Source: Pseudomonas sp. PH1b
Lineage (GTDB): Bacteria > Pseudomonadota > Gammaproteobacteria > Pseudomonadales > Pseudomonadaceae
NCBI RefSeq assembly: GCF_000633395.1
Contig: NZ_AYMU01000007.1
Coordinates: forward strand, 62,001 to 126,000
Direction of reading: 5' to 3'
DNA: 64,000 nt
Positions 43,419 to 52,924 of this stretch are shown here, in pieces. Made by a program: the position numbers and the translations under genes. Positions within the stretch are counted from its first letter, which is position 1. Each line of letters opens with the position of its first letter. A model generated the notes under the pieces. The model ran no database searches, was not told the DNA's origin, and was given only the letters and a program-made list of their open reading frames with translations.

Positions 43419-45866
43419 CTAGCGGGTCTTGCCCTCACTCAGGGTCAGTTGCTCTTTGGCGAAATCATCGACATCGATGACCTTGCGCCGCGCCGCTTCG
43501 GCCTCGTGCAGACTCTGGGCCTCGGCGGCCTGCAGCACCCCGGCCTCCAGCGCCGCGTCGATGGCCGATTGGCCGGCAGCCGGTTTCACCTGGCCGCTTT
43601 TCAGCGCCTCGTGGAGCTTCTTCTGCAACGGATGCACGGCGCTCAGCAGGTCGCTGGCGTGCTGCAGGGCGCCCACTGGGTCGTCCTTGGATTGCGGGCG
43701 GTAGCAACCGGCAAGCACCGCTTCCAGGGCCGGATCACCCTGGGCACGGCCGATGATGGCTGCCACCTCGGCGTCCAGCTGGTCTGATGGCCCGGTGTGG
43801 CGACGGCCGAAGGGGAACACCAGCACCCGTAGCAGGCAACCGAACACGCGGTTGGGGAAGTTGCTGAGCAGCTCGTCCAGAGCCCGTTCGGAATGCCCGA
43901 GGCTTTCCTCCATGGCCCAGGCCAGCAGGGGGCGCAGGTATTCCGGGGAGTCCAGGTCGTGGTAGCGCTTGAGCGCCGCCGAGGCCAGGTACAGGTGGCT
44001 GAGCACATCCCCCAGGCGGGCGGAAAGGCGTTCGCGGCGTTTCAGTTCGCCCCCCAGGAGCATCATCGAGAAGTCCGCCAGCAGGGCGAAGGCCGCAGCC
44101 TGACGGTTCAGCGCACGGAAATAGCCTTGGCTGAGCTTGTCCCCCGGGGTGGACTCGAAGTGGCCGAAGCCCAGGTTCAGCACCAGGGTGCTGGCGGCAT
44201 TGCTCACGGCAAAGCCGATGTGGTTGAGCAGCAGGGCGTCGAACTCCTTCAGCGCCTGGTCATGGTCTTCGCGGCCAGCCAGGGCCATTTCCTTGAGCAC
44301 GAACGGATGGCAGCGGATTGCCCCCTGGCCGAAGATCATCAGGTTGCGCGAGAGGATGTTGGCGCCCTCCACGGTGATGAAGATCGGCGCTCCCTGCCAA
44401 CTGCGGCCCAGGTAGTTGTTGGGGCCCATGATGATGCCCTTGCCGCCGTGCACGTCCATGGCGTGGCTGATGCACTCGCGGCCGCGCTCGGTGAGGTGGT
44501 ACTTGAGGATCGCCGAGAGCACCGAGGGTTTCTCTCCCAGGTCCACGGCGTTGGCGGTGAGCATGCGTGCGCTGTCCATCAACCAGGCGTTGCCACCGAG
44601 GCGGGCCAGGGCTTCCTGGATGCCCTCGAAGGCGGCCAGGGGCACGTTGAACTGCTCCCGCACCTGGGCGTACTGGCCGGTCACCAGGCTGGTGAATTTG
44701 GCGGCGCCGGTGCCGACTGCGGGCAAGGAGATCGAACGCCCCACCGACAGGCAGTTCATCAGCATCATCCAACCCTTGCCGAGCATTTCCTGGCCACCGA
44801 TGAGGAAGTCCAGGGGAATGAACACGTCCTTGCCGGAGTTCGGGCCGTTCATGAAGGCCGCGCCCAGGGGCAGGTGGCGACGTCCGATCTCGACCCCGGG
44901 GGTGTCGGTAGGGATCAGCGCCAGGCTGATGCCCAGGTCGTCCTGGTCGCCCAGCAGGTGGTCCGGGTCATGGGCCTTGAAGGCCAGGCCCAGCAGGGTG
45001 GCCACCGGGCCCAGGGTGATGTAGCGCTTCTCCCAATTCAGGCGCAGGCCGAGGGTTTCTTCACCCTGCCATTGGCCTTTGCAGATGATCCCGGTGTCGG
45101 GCATGGCCCCAGCATCGGAGCCCGCCAGCGGACCGGTGAGGGCGAAGCAGGGGATGTCGTCGCCACGAGCCAGGCGCGGCAGGTAGTGGTTGCGCTGCTC
45201 GTCGGTGCCGTAGTGCAGCAGCAGTTCGGCCGGGCCCAGGGAGTTGGGCACCATCACGGTGGACGCCAGGTCGCCGCTGCGGGTGGCCAGTTTCATCGCC
45301 ACCTGGGAGTGGGCGTAGGCCGAGAAACCCTTGCCGCCGTACTCCTTGGGAATGATCAGGGCAAAGAAACCGTGCTCCTTGATGTGGGCCCAGGCTTCGG
45401 CCGGCAGGTCCATGTGCTGGCCGATCTGCCAGTCGCTGACCATGGCGCACAGCTCTTCGGTGGGGCCGTCGATGAAGGCCTGCTCCTCATCGGTCAACTG
45501 GGCCTTGGGGTAGGCCAGCAGGGTGTTCCAGTCCGGGCGGCCGCTGAACAGCTCGCCATCCCACCAGACCGTGCCAGCGTCGATGGCATCGCGTTCGGTT
45601 TGCGACATCGGCGGCAGGACTTTCTGGAACCAGTTGAACAACGGTGCACTGAAGTATTTGCGTCGCAGGTCAGGCAGCAGCAAGGGCGCGGCGACTGCGG
45701 CCAGCAGCACCCAGAAAACCAGCAGCAACCAGCCGGGAGCACGGCTGAAGGCGCCCATGGCCAAGAGGTAGACGGCGACCACGCCGAGGGCGGGCAGGGG
45801 GGCGGTACGGCGGTGGGCCAGGTAGGCCACTGCGAGCACCAGAACCAGTATCCACAACAACAGCAT
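43419..45866 (-). CDS. fadE: FadE-type acyl-CoA dehydrogenase (PA2815-like)
   Basis: Large acyl-CoA dehydrogenase of 815 residues for the first step of fatty acid beta-oxidation. Two N-terminal hydrophobic segments (1-20 and 30-65) anchor it to the membrane, the catalytic dehydrogenase core follows (PKEYGGKGFSAYAHSQ, LTGPLAGSDAG, SCISHAMDVHGGKGI) and the C-terminal third is the DUF1974 domain that marks FadE. The ATG at 45866 has GGAGG seven bases upstream and gives 815 residues; two codons farther upstream only a TTG is available. I recall PA2815 as the ortholog. Confidence 0.95.
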   Translation of the reverse strand: MLLLWILVLVLAVAYLAHRRTAPLPALGVVAVYLLAMGAFSRAPGWLLLVFWVLLAAVAAPLLLPDLRRKYFSAPLFNWFQKVLPPMSQTERDAIDAGTVWWDGELFSGRPDWNTLLAYPKAQLTDEEQAFIDGPTEELCAMVSDWQIGQHMDLPAEAWAHIKEHGFFALIIPKEYGGKGFSAYAHSQVAMKLATRSGDLASTVMVPNSLGPAELLLHYGTDEQRNHYLPRLARGDDIPCFALTGPLAGSDAGAMPDTGIICKGQWQGEETLGLRLNWEKRYITLGPVATLLGLAFKAHDPDHLLGDQDDLGISLALIPTDTPGVEIGRRHLPLGAAFMNGPNSGKDVFIPLDFLIGGQEMLGKGWMMLMNCLSVGRSISLPAVGTGAAKFTSLVTGQYAQVREQFNVPLAAFEGIQEALARLGGNAWLMDSARMLTANAVDLGEKPSVLSAILKYHLTERGRECISHAMDVHGGKGIIMGPNNYLGRSWQGAPIFITVEGANILSRNLMIFGQGAIRCHPFVLKEMALAGREDHDQALKEFDALLLNHIGFAVSNAASTLVLNLGFGHFESTPGDKLSQGYFRALNRQAAAFALLADFSMMLLGGELKRRERLSARLGDVLSHLYLASAALKRYHDLDSPEYLRPLLAWAMEESLGHSERALDELLSNFPNRVFGCLLRVLVFPFGRRHTGPSDQLDAEVAAIIGRAQGDPALEAVLAGCYRPQSKDDPVGALQHASDLLSAVHPLQKKLHEALKSGQVKPAAGQSAIDAALEAGVLQAAEAQSLHEAEAARRKVIDVDDFAKEQLTLSEGKTR

Positions 45867-46080
45867 ATTCAATCCTCCGTGAAACCAGGGGTGAAATCAC
45901 CCTCAGAGCGTAGTCGGCCTTCGACGGCGCGGGTGAGCAGGGCGGTGCGGGTGCAGCGTGAGTTTGTGTCTTGCGGGCCGGGCCCGGTTGATCGTCGGGG
46001 CCATGATCTTTGGCCGATACGTCGTTATCACTGGGGTGCACGCCTCGATAGACTCAGGCTTCCTCTCGGAGGTCATGTCC

Positions 46081-46740
46081 ATGCACGAGTACCTGCGTCC
46101 CAGTCGCTTCATCGATAGTGACCACCCGGCGGTGGTGGAGTTCGCCGAAACTCATCGCGGTGCCAGCCGCGATCCTCGACAGCAAGCCGTCAGCCTCTAT
46201 TACGCGGTGCGCGAGGCGGTGCGCTACAACTTCTACAGCTTCAGCCGTGATCCCCAGACCTTGTGTGGCAGCCATGCCCTGGCCACCGGCGAGAGCTATT
46301 GCGTGCCCAAGGCCACCTTGCTCGCCGGCTGCGCCCGGCATTGCGGGATACCGGCGCGCATCGGCCTGGCCGATGTGCGCAATCACCTGTCCACCCCCAA
46401 GCTGCTGGAGTTGCTGCGCAGCGATGTGTTCGCCATGCACGGTTACACCGAGTTCTATCTGCAGGGGCGTTGGGTCAAGGCCACGCCGGCGTTCAACCGG
46501 CAATTGTGTGAAATGTTCGACGTCGCGCCCCTGGATTTCGACGGCCTGGAGGACAGCGTTTTCCAGCCGTTCAATCGCCAGGGCGAGCAATCGATGGAGT
46601 ACCTGATGGACCACGGGCAGTTTGCCGACGTGCCGCAGGCGCTGTTTTTCGGCCACCTGGAAAAATGCTACCCGCACCTGTTCGACCCGCAGCAGCCGCA
46701 AATGCTCGGAGACATGCGCGACGATTTGAGCCGCGGCTGA
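46081..46740 (+). CDS. Transglutaminase-like protein (PA2814-like)
   Basis: Transglutaminase/protease-superfamily protein of 219 residues. The nucleophile region GESYCVPKATLLAGCARHCGIPARIGL gives Cys74, and FAMHGYTEFYLQGRWVKATPAFN gives His120. The third residue, usually Asp in a DPT motif, is replaced by Thr/Pro here. CGGAGGTCATGTCC sets the start at the second ATG (46081). It is divergent from fadE. Substrate unknown; such proteins can be peptidases. Confidence 0.85.
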   Translation: MHEYLRPSRFIDSDHPAVVEFAETHRGASRDPRQQAVSLYYAVREAVRYNFYSFSRDPQTLCGSHALATGESYCVPKATLLAGCARHCGIPARIGLADVRNHLSTPKLLELLRSDVFAMHGYTEFYLQGRWVKATPAFNRQLCEMFDVAPLDFDGLEDSVFQPFNRQGEQSMEYLMDHGQFADVPQALFFGHLEKCYPHLFDPQQPQMLGDMRDDLSRG

Positions 46741-46782
46741 TCAGGCGTAGACTGCCCCGGCATTCATTACTGAGGGATGGTC

Positions 46783-47406
46783 ATGCTGAAGATCTGGGGT
46801 CGCAAGAACTCGTCGAATGTCAGGAAGGCACTCTGGTGCGCCCAGGAACTGGGGCTCGCCTATGAGTCCCTGGACGCCGGCGGCGCCTTTGGTGTGGTGG
46901 ACACCCCGGCGTACCGGGCGCTAAACCCCAATGGCCGCATTCCACTGATTGAAGACGGCGACTTCGTGCTCTGGGAATCCAACACCATCGTGCGTTACCT
47001 GGCTGCGCGCTACGCTGCCGATAGCCACTGGTGCCCGGCCGACGTACATGTCCGGGCCAGTGCCGAGAAGTGGATGGACTGGACCACCTCGACCTTTGCC
47101 GAACCCTTCCGGCAGCTGTTCTGGGGGGTGTTGCGCACCCCGGCCGAGCAGCAGGACTGGGCGCAGATCAACGCCGCCAAGGCCACCTGTGCCGAGTTGC
47201 TGGCCCGGGTCGACCAGGCTCTGGGTGAACAGCCTTACCTGTCCGGGGAGGAAATCGGTGTGGGCGACATTCCCCTCGGCAGTTTCATCTACGCTTGGTT
47301 CGAGATGCCTATCGAGCGTCCTGCGATGCCCCATCTGCAAGCCTGGTATGAGCGCTTGAAACAGCGCCCGGCCTATCGCCAGGCGGTGATGACCGCGTTG
47401 ACTTAA
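46783..47406 (+). CDS. Glutathione S-transferase
   Basis: Cytosolic GST of 207 residues. N-terminal thioredoxin fold with KIWGRKNSSNVRKALW (the Ser-Ser-Asn replaces a catalytic Ser/Cys motif), NPNGRIPLIEDG with the cis-Pro, and WESNTIVRYLA for glutathione; an all-helical C-terminal domain. GAGGG lies six bases before the ATG at 46783, better than the ATG at 46777. It is 42 bases after the transglutaminase-like gene and may be in one transcript with it. Confidence 0.92.
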   Translation: MLKIWGRKNSSNVRKALWCAQELGLAYESLDAGGAFGVVDTPAYRALNPNGRIPLIEDGDFVLWESNTIVRYLAARYAADSHWCPADVHVRASAEKWMDWTTSTFAEPFRQLFWGVLRTPAEQQDWAQINAAKATCAELLARVDQALGEQPYLSGEEIGVGDIPLGSFIYAWFEMPIERPAMPHLQAWYERLKQRPAYRQAVMTALT

Positions 47407-47538
47407 TATCCACTATCAATAGGCATGACTGTACTTGCGCAGCGCCGGCACGCAACATGGCGTGCGTCCGGCGTCGTTGCAATCGCTCCGGGCCGCCCTT
47501 ACTTATAAAACTCCCCCTTCTTGGTGCATGAATCCGAT

Positions 47539-48471
47539 ATGAGTTCCGCTCTGTCCATCCGGCAGCTAACCAAAACCTACGGCAACGGTTTCCAGGCCCT
47601 GAGTGGTATCGATCTGGACGTCGCCGAAGGTGACTTTTTCGCCCTGCTTGGCCCTAACGGGGCCGGTAAATCCACCACCATTGGCATCCTCTCGACCCTG
47701 GTCAACAAGACCAGCGGCACCGTGAATGTCTTCGGCAATGACCTGGATCGTCAGCCGGCGGCGCTCAAGCGCTGCATCGGCGTGGTGCCGCAGGAGTTCA
47801 ACTTCAACCAGTTCGAGAAGACCTTCGACATCGTCGTGACCCAGGCCGGCTACTACGGCATTCCGGCGAAGATCGCCAAGGAACGGGCCGAGATGTACCT
47901 GACCCAGCTGGGGCTGTGGGACAAGCGCGATGAGCCTTCGCGTTCCCTGTCCGGGGGCATGAAGCGTCGCCTGATGATTGCCCGCGCGCTGGTTCATCAG
48001 CCGCGCCTGCTGATTCTCGACGAGCCCACTGCCGGGGTCGACATCGAGCTGCGCCGTTCGATGTGGAGCTTCCTCACCGAGCTCAACCAGAAAGGCATCA
48101 CCATCATCCTCACCACCCACTACCTGGAAGAGGCTGAACAGCTGTGCCGCAACATCGGCATCATCGATCACGGCACTATTGTCGAGAACACCAGCATGCG
48201 CCAGTTGCTCGGTCAGCTGCATGTGGAGACCTTTCTCCTCGACCTGAAAAATGACATGAGCGTGGCGCCGCAACTGGTGGGCTACCCGGCCCGGCTGGTA
48301 GACAGCCACACCCTGGAGGTCCAGGTGGACAAGGCCGTGGGGATCACCGCGCTGTTCGCCCAGTTGGCCCTGCAGAACATCGAAGTCCTGAGCCTGCGCA
48401 ACAAAACCAATCGACTTGAGGAGCTGTTCGTGTCCCTGGTGGAGAAAAATCTGTCGAAGGTGGCGGTATGA
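47539..48471 (+). CDS. ABC-2 exporter ATP-binding protein
   Basis: ATPase of 310 residues for an ABC-2 type exporter. Walker A GPNGAGKST, signature LSGGMKRRL, Walker B LLILDEPTAGVD and the switch histidine TTHYLEEAE are complete; a C-terminal extension of about 70 residues resembles the regulatory domain in drug or polysaccharide exporters of the CcmA/YadG type. The start at 47539 is taken over the longer TTG frame. The four-base overlap with the permease gene shows coupling. Substrate unknown. Confidence 0.93.
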   Translation: MSSALSIRQLTKTYGNGFQALSGIDLDVAEGDFFALLGPNGAGKSTTIGILSTLVNKTSGTVNVFGNDLDRQPAALKRCIGVVPQEFNFNQFEKTFDIVVTQAGYYGIPAKIAKERAEMYLTQLGLWDKRDEPSRSLSGGMKRRLMIARALVHQPRLLILDEPTAGVDIELRRSMWSFLTELNQKGITIILTTHYLEEAEQLCRNIGIIDHGTIVENTSMRQLLGQLHVETFLLDLKNDMSVAPQLVGYPARLVDSHTLEVQVDKAVGITALFAQLALQNIEVLSLRNKTNRLEELFVSLVEKNLSKVAV

Positions 48472-49247
48472 GTTCGGAGTTGAAACCCAACCTGGTGGCG
48501 CTCAACACCATTGTCTATCGCGAGGTCCGGCGCTTCACCCGGATCTGGCCGCAGACCCTGCTGCCACCAGCCATCACCATGGTCCTGTACTTCGTCATCT
48601 TCGGTAACCTGATTGGTCGGCAGATCGGCGACATGGGTGGCTTCACCTATATGGAGTACATCGTGCCGGGGCTGATCATGATGTCGGTGATCACCAACTC
48701 CTACGGCAACGTGGTGTCGAGCTTCTTCGGCAGCAAGTTCCAGCGCTCCATCGAGGAGTTGATGGTGTCGCCGGTATCGCCCCACACCATTCTCATCGGC
48801 TACACCCTGGGCGGGGTCCTGCGGGGCCTGATGGTGGGCATCATCGTGACCCTGCTGTCGCTGTTCTTCACCAAGCTGCAGGTACATCACCTGGGCGTCA
48901 CCGTGCTGGTGGTGGTGCTGACGGCGACGATCTTCTCGTTGCTGGGCTTCATCAACGCGGTGTTCGCGCGCAATTTCGACGATATCTCGATCATCCCGAC
49001 CTTCGTGCTGACGCCCCTGACCTACCTGGGTGGGGTGTTCTACTCGATCAACCTGCTGCCGCCGTTCTGGCAGACGGTGTCTTTGGCCAACCCGGTGCTG
49101 CACATGGTCAATGCCTTCCGTTTCGGCATTCTCGGGGTCTCGGATATCAAGATCAGCGTGGCCATCACCTTCATGCTGGTGGCGACCGTGGTGCTGTATT
49201 TCGGTTGCGCACGGCTGCTGGTCAGTGGGCGCGGCATGCGTCAGTGA
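48468..49247 (+). CDS. ABC-2 exporter permease (YadH-like)
   Basis: Membrane permease of 259 residues with six hydrophobic segments and the ABC-2 motif: YMEYIVPGLIMMSVITNSYGNVVSSFF, LMVSPVSPHTILIGYTLGGVLRG and the PLTYLGGVFYSINLLPPFWQ segment. It pairs with the upstream ATPase as an exporter dimer. I recall PA2812/PA2811 as equivalents. A terminator follows. Confidence 0.93.
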   Translation: MSSELKPNLVALNTIVYREVRRFTRIWPQTLLPPAITMVLYFVIFGNLIGRQIGDMGGFTYMEYIVPGLIMMSVITNSYGNVVSSFFGSKFQRSIEELMVSPVSPHTILIGYTLGGVLRGLMVGIIVTLLSLFFTKLQVHHLGVTVLVVVLTATIFSLLGFINAVFARNFDDISIIPTFVLTPLTYLGGVFYSINLLPPFWQTVSLANPVLHMVNAFRFGILGVSDIKISVAITFMLVATVVLYFGCARLLVSGRGMRQ

Positions 49248-49267
49248 AGGGTTTTAGCGCGTAATGG

Positions 49268-49293
49268 CAACGGCCTCCCTCGGGAGGCCGTTG
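49268..49293. terminator. Terminator between the ABC exporter and the DUF2062 gene
   Basis: CAACGGCCTCCC pairs with GGGAGGCCGTTG in a perfect 12-base stem. Only a short T-rich tail follows, but the position between convergent genes supports the call. Confidence 0.7.
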
Positions 49294-49299
49294 TCGTTT

Positions 49300-49815
49300 C
49301 TACCGGCGCTGTTGCTTGCGGCGACGCCACTGGCGACCGACCCACCAGCGCCAGTAGAGCATGGTCAGGCAGTAGGCCGTGGCGCCCAGTACCAGGCCGG
49401 CGACCACCGAGCCGAGGAGGAAGGGTTGCCACAAGGTGGACAACTGGCTGCTGATCCACTCCCAGGTGAGTTCGTCCGGCAGGCTGCGGGCTGGCACGTT
49501 CATCAGCCAGGCGCCCAATTGGTAGGTGCAGAAGAACACGGGCGGCATGGTGATGGGATTGGTCAGCCAGACCAGGCTGACGCTGATGGGCATGTTGCCC
49601 CGCAGCCAGATGGCCAGTACGGCGGCCAGCAGCATCTGCATCGGAATGGGGATAAAGGCGGCGAACAGGCCGACGGCCATGGCCCGCGCCACCGAGTGCC
49701 GATTGAGGTGCCAGAGGTTGGCGTCATGCAACAGGGTGCCGAGAAAGCGTAAGGACTTGTGTTCCCGGATGCTGGTCGGATCTGGCATGTAACGTTTGAA
49801 TAAGTGCCGGGGCAT
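49300..49815 (-). CDS. DUF2062 membrane protein
   Basis: Protein of 171 residues with three hydrophobic segments and the DUF2062 motif GLFAAFIPIPMQMLLAAVLAIWLRGNMPISVSLVWLTNPITM. It ends with a strongly basic tail (RRRKQQRR). The start MPRHLFKRYMPDP at 49815 is chosen; the longer frame to 50112 runs into the comEC gene on the other strand. No function is known. It is divergent from comEC, as PA2985 is in P. aeruginosa by my recollection. Confidence 0.88.
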   Translation of the reverse strand: MPRHLFKRYMPDPTSIREHKSLRFLGTLLHDANLWHLNRHSVARAMAVGLFAAFIPIPMQMLLAAVLAIWLRGNMPISVSLVWLTNPITMPPVFFCTYQLGAWLMNVPARSLPDELTWEWISSQLSTLWQPFLLGSVVAGLVLGATAYCLTMLYWRWWVGRQWRRRKQQRR

Positions 49816-49942
49816 AAGGCATCTCGGTCTGATCAGGCGACGATTATGAACGGATTCTAGCCAGCGCAAATTCAGACATTGTGACAAATGATAAAGCCGC
49901 GCCCGCCATCCTCGGCTAAGCCAAGAGTAGGGACTGCCAAGG

Positions 49943-52186
49943 ATGGGCTGGCTGATGCGAACAGGGATGCTGGGATTGGCCGCGGGCCTGCTGGCACTGG
50001 GTTTTCTGCCGGTGCTGCCGCCTGGCTGGTGGTTGCTGCCGATGGCGATGCTGGCACTGATGCTGCTGCCGTTTCGTACACATCCGGTGGCATTTTTTCT
50101 CTTCGGTTTCACATGGGCCTGTGCCTCCGGGCAGTGGGCGCTGGACGATCGACTGCCGCCGCGCCTGGATGGGCAGACGCGTTGGGTGGAAGGGCGGATC
50201 AGTGGGTTGCCCGAGCCGGGGGAGGGCGTGGTGCGTTTCCAGTTGCACGATGCTCAGGCCCGGCGCGAGGGGTTGCCCCGGCGGATTCGCCTGGCCTGGC
50301 ACGGCGGCCCGCCGGTGCGCAGTGGCGAGCGCTGGCGGCTGGCAGTCAAGCTGCGACGCCCGGCGGGGCTGCTGAATGTCCATGGCTTCGACCGCGAAGC
50401 CTGGTTGCTGGCCCGGCGCATCGGGGCTACCGGTACGGTCAAGGCGGGGCACTTGCTGGCGCCGGCCCGCCAGGCTTGGCGTGACGGGGTGCGCCAGCGT
50501 CTGCTGGGGGTTGAGGCTCATGGCCGCGCCGGTGGCCTGGCGGCGCTGGTGATGGGCGATGGCTCAGGGCTGACGCGGGAGGACTGGCAGTTGTTGCAGG
50601 ACACCGGCACCGTCCACCTGATGGTGATTTCCGGGCAGCACATCAGCCTGCTGGCCGGGCTGATTTACCTGGCGGTGGCCGCGCTCGCACACTATGGCTG
50701 CTGGCCCGAGCGTTGGCCGTGGCTGCCCTGGGCCTGCGCCCTGGCCTTCGGCGGGGCACTGGGCTATGGCCTGCTGGCCGGGTTCGATGTGCCGGTGCAG
50801 CGTGCCTGCGTCATGGTGGCCCTGGCATTGCTGTGGCGCTTGCGCTTTCGGCACCTGGGGGCCTGGTGGCCGTTGTTGCTGGCACTGAATGCGGTGTTGC
50901 TGCTTGAACCCCTGGCCAGCCTGCAACCCGGGTTCTGGCTGTCGTTCGCGGCGGTGGCGATCCTGATCTTCACGTTTTCCGGCCGTCTGGGTACCTGGCG
51001 CTGGTGGCAGGGTTGGACCCGGGCCCAGTGGCTGATCGGTCTTGGCCTGGTGCCGCCGATGCTGGCCCTGGGGCTGCCCATCAGCCTCAGTGGCCCCCTG
51101 GCCAATCTGTTGGCGGTCCCCTGGATCAGCCTGCTGGTGCTGCCGCCGGCCTTGCTCGGCAGCCTGTTGCTGCCAGTGCCTCATGTGGGCGAGGGGTTGC
51201 TGTGGCTGGCCGGCGGGCTGCTGGATGGGCTGTTTCGCCTGCTCGGGCTGATCGCCGGGTTATGGCCGGCCTGGGTGGCGCCGGTGATTCCGCTCTGGGC
51301 GTGGTTCCTCAGCACCCTGGGGGCGCTGTTGTTGCTGTTGCCCAACGGGGTGCCGCTGCGAGTGCTGGGGTGGCCGCTGTTACTGCTGGCGGTCTGGCCA
51401 CCCAAGGATCAGGTGCCCCATGCCGAGGTGGAGGTCTGGCAACTGGACGTGGGCCAGGGGTTGTCATTCATCTTGCGCACCCGTGATCACGCGATGCTGT
51501 ATGACGCCGGCGCCCGAGTTGCCGATTTCGACCTGGGGGAGCGGGTGGTGCTGCCGACCCTGCACAAGCTCGGCATCAGGCGCCTGGACCTGATGCTGCT
51601 CAGCCATGCCGACAACGATCACGCCGGCGGTGCCCTGGCGGTCTGGCAGGGAATGCCGGTGGCCCTGGTGCGCAGTGGCGAACCCGAGGCGTTGCCCGCG
51701 GCCCTGCAATCCGCACCTTGCGAGTCCGGGTTGAGTTGGCAATGGAACGGCGTCAACTTCACCCAGTGGCAATGGGCGGCGACCCAGGACGGCAACCAGG
51801 CTTCGTGTGTGTTGCAGGTCGAGGCCGGTGGCGAGCGCCTGCTGCTCACCGGCGATATCGACGCCCATGCCGAGCGGGCTTTGCTCGACAGCCCGCTGGC
51901 GCTCCACACGCAGTGGCTGCAAGCGCCCCATCACGGCAGTCGCACCTCGTCGTCCATGGCCCTGTTGCAGGGGCTGGCCCCAACAGCGGTGCTGATTTCC
52001 CGAGGGCAGGGCAATACCTACGGCCATCCCCATCCGCTGGTGGTAGCACGTTACCAACGGTTGGGAGTGGCGATTTATGACAGTGCCGAGCAGGGCGCGC
52101 TGAAACTGCAGCTGGGTGCTTTCGAACCACCGCAAAGCCTGCGGGCGCAGCGGCGTTTCTGGCGCGAGTCGCCAGCAATGCGTTAA
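49943..52186 (+). CDS. comEC: DNA-uptake channel protein ComEC/Rec2
   Basis: Inner-membrane competence protein of 747 residues: two or three N-terminal hydrophobic segments, an OB-like domain (res. 75-150), the competence transmembrane domain with about ten helices (PGFWLSFAAVAILIF), and a C-terminal metallo-beta-lactamase domain with LSHADNDHAGGAL near 552 and HHGSRTSSS. In naturally competent bacteria it forms the channel for single-stranded DNA. Most pseudomonads are not known to be competent, and no other uptake genes are here. The exact ATG (49943 or 49955) is uncertain. Confidence 0.93.
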   Translation: MGWLMRTGMLGLAAGLLALGFLPVLPPGWWLLPMAMLALMLLPFRTHPVAFFLFGFTWACASGQWALDDRLPPRLDGQTRWVEGRISGLPEPGEGVVRFQLHDAQARREGLPRRIRLAWHGGPPVRSGERWRLAVKLRRPAGLLNVHGFDREAWLLARRIGATGTVKAGHLLAPARQAWRDGVRQRLLGVEAHGRAGGLAALVMGDGSGLTREDWQLLQDTGTVHLMVISGQHISLLAGLIYLAVAALAHYGCWPERWPWLPWACALAFGGALGYGLLAGFDVPVQRACVMVALALLWRLRFRHLGAWWPLLLALNAVLLLEPLASLQPGFWLSFAAVAILIFTFSGRLGTWRWWQGWTRAQWLIGLGLVPPMLALGLPISLSGPLANLLAVPWISLLVLPPALLGSLLLPVPHVGEGLLWLAGGLLDGLFRLLGLIAGLWPAWVAPVIPLWAWFLSTLGALLLLLPNGVPLRVLGWPLLLLAVWPPKDQVPHAEVEVWQLDVGQGLSFILRTRDHAMLYDAGARVADFDLGERVVLPTLHKLGIRRLDLMLLSHADNDHAGGALAVWQGMPVALVRSGEPEALPAALQSAPCESGLSWQWNGVNFTQWQWAATQDGNQASCVLQVEAGGERLLLTGDIDAHAERALLDSPLALHTQWLQAPHHGSRTSSSMALLQGLAPTAVLISRGQGNTYGHPHPLVVARYQRLGVAIYDSAEQGALKLQLGAFEPPQSLRAQRRFWRESPAMR

Positions 52187-52288
52187 ATAACCGTGAGTTA
52201 TTAAAGCCTGGGAACATGCGACATCACGGTCTTCGGTGCGTCCAGCCCCTATGTTAGAGTGGCGCACTTTTTCGAGGGGACTGTCACT

Positions 52289-52924
52289 GTGTGGGAATTG
52301 GTCAAATCCGGCGGCTGGATGATGTTGCCGATCATTCTGAGTTCCATCGCGGCGGTGGGCATCATCGCCGAGCGTTTGTGGACCCTGCGGGCCAGTCGCG
52401 TCACCCCGCCCCATCTGCTGGGCCAGGTCTGGCGCTGGATCAAGGACAAGCAGCTGAACAAGGAAAAGCTCAAGGAGCTGCGCGCCGATTCGCCCCTGGG
52501 CGAAATTCTCGCCGCGGGCCTGGCCAATTCCAAGCACGGCCGCGAGATCATGAAGGAATGCATCGAAGAGGCCGCGGCCCGGGTCATTCATGAGCTGGAA
52601 CGCTATCTCAACGCCCTGGGCACCATCGCCGCGATGGCTCCGTTGCTGGGGCTTCTGGGGACGGTACTGGGCATGATCGATATCTTCAGTTCGTTCATGG
52701 GCTCGGGCATGACCACCAATGCCGCCGTGCTTGCCGGTGGCATCTCCAAGGCCCTGATCACCACGGCCGCGGGCCTGATGGTGGGGATCCCCTCGGTGTT
52801 CTTCCACCGTTTCCTGCAACGCCGGGTCGATGAGCTGGTGGTGGGCATGGAACAGGAGGCGATCAAGCTGGTGGAAGTGATCCAGGGCGACCGTGATGTC
52901 GACCTGGCCGAGGGCAAAGCGTGA
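52289..52924 (+). CDS. exbB: ExbB/TolQ-family proton channel protein
   Basis: MotA/TolQ/ExbB protein of 211 residues with three transmembrane segments (10-30, about 110-135, about 150-175); the second contains [14 protein letters not shown] with the channel residues. The GTG at 52289, after CGAGGGG, gives 211 residues and MWELVKSGG; a GTG ten codons upstream is rejected. It overlaps exbD by four bases. With ExbD it likely energises a TonB- or Tol-like partner not present nearby. Confidence 0.9.
   Translation: MWELVKSGGWMMLPIILSSIAAVGIIAERLWTLRASRVTPPHLLGQVWRWIKDKQLNKEKLKELRADSPLGEILAAGLANSKHGREIMKECIEEAAARVIHELERYLNALGTIAAMAPLLGLLGTVLGMIDIFSSFMGSGMTTNAAVLAGGISKALITTAAGLMVGIPSVFFHRFLQRRVDELVVGMEQEAIKLVEVIQGDRDVDLAEGKA

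Noticed and set aside
43893..46118. 741-codon plus-strand frame opposite fadE
   Set aside because: Mirror of the acyl-CoA dehydrogenase gene; composition rich in His, Gln and Gly without domains.
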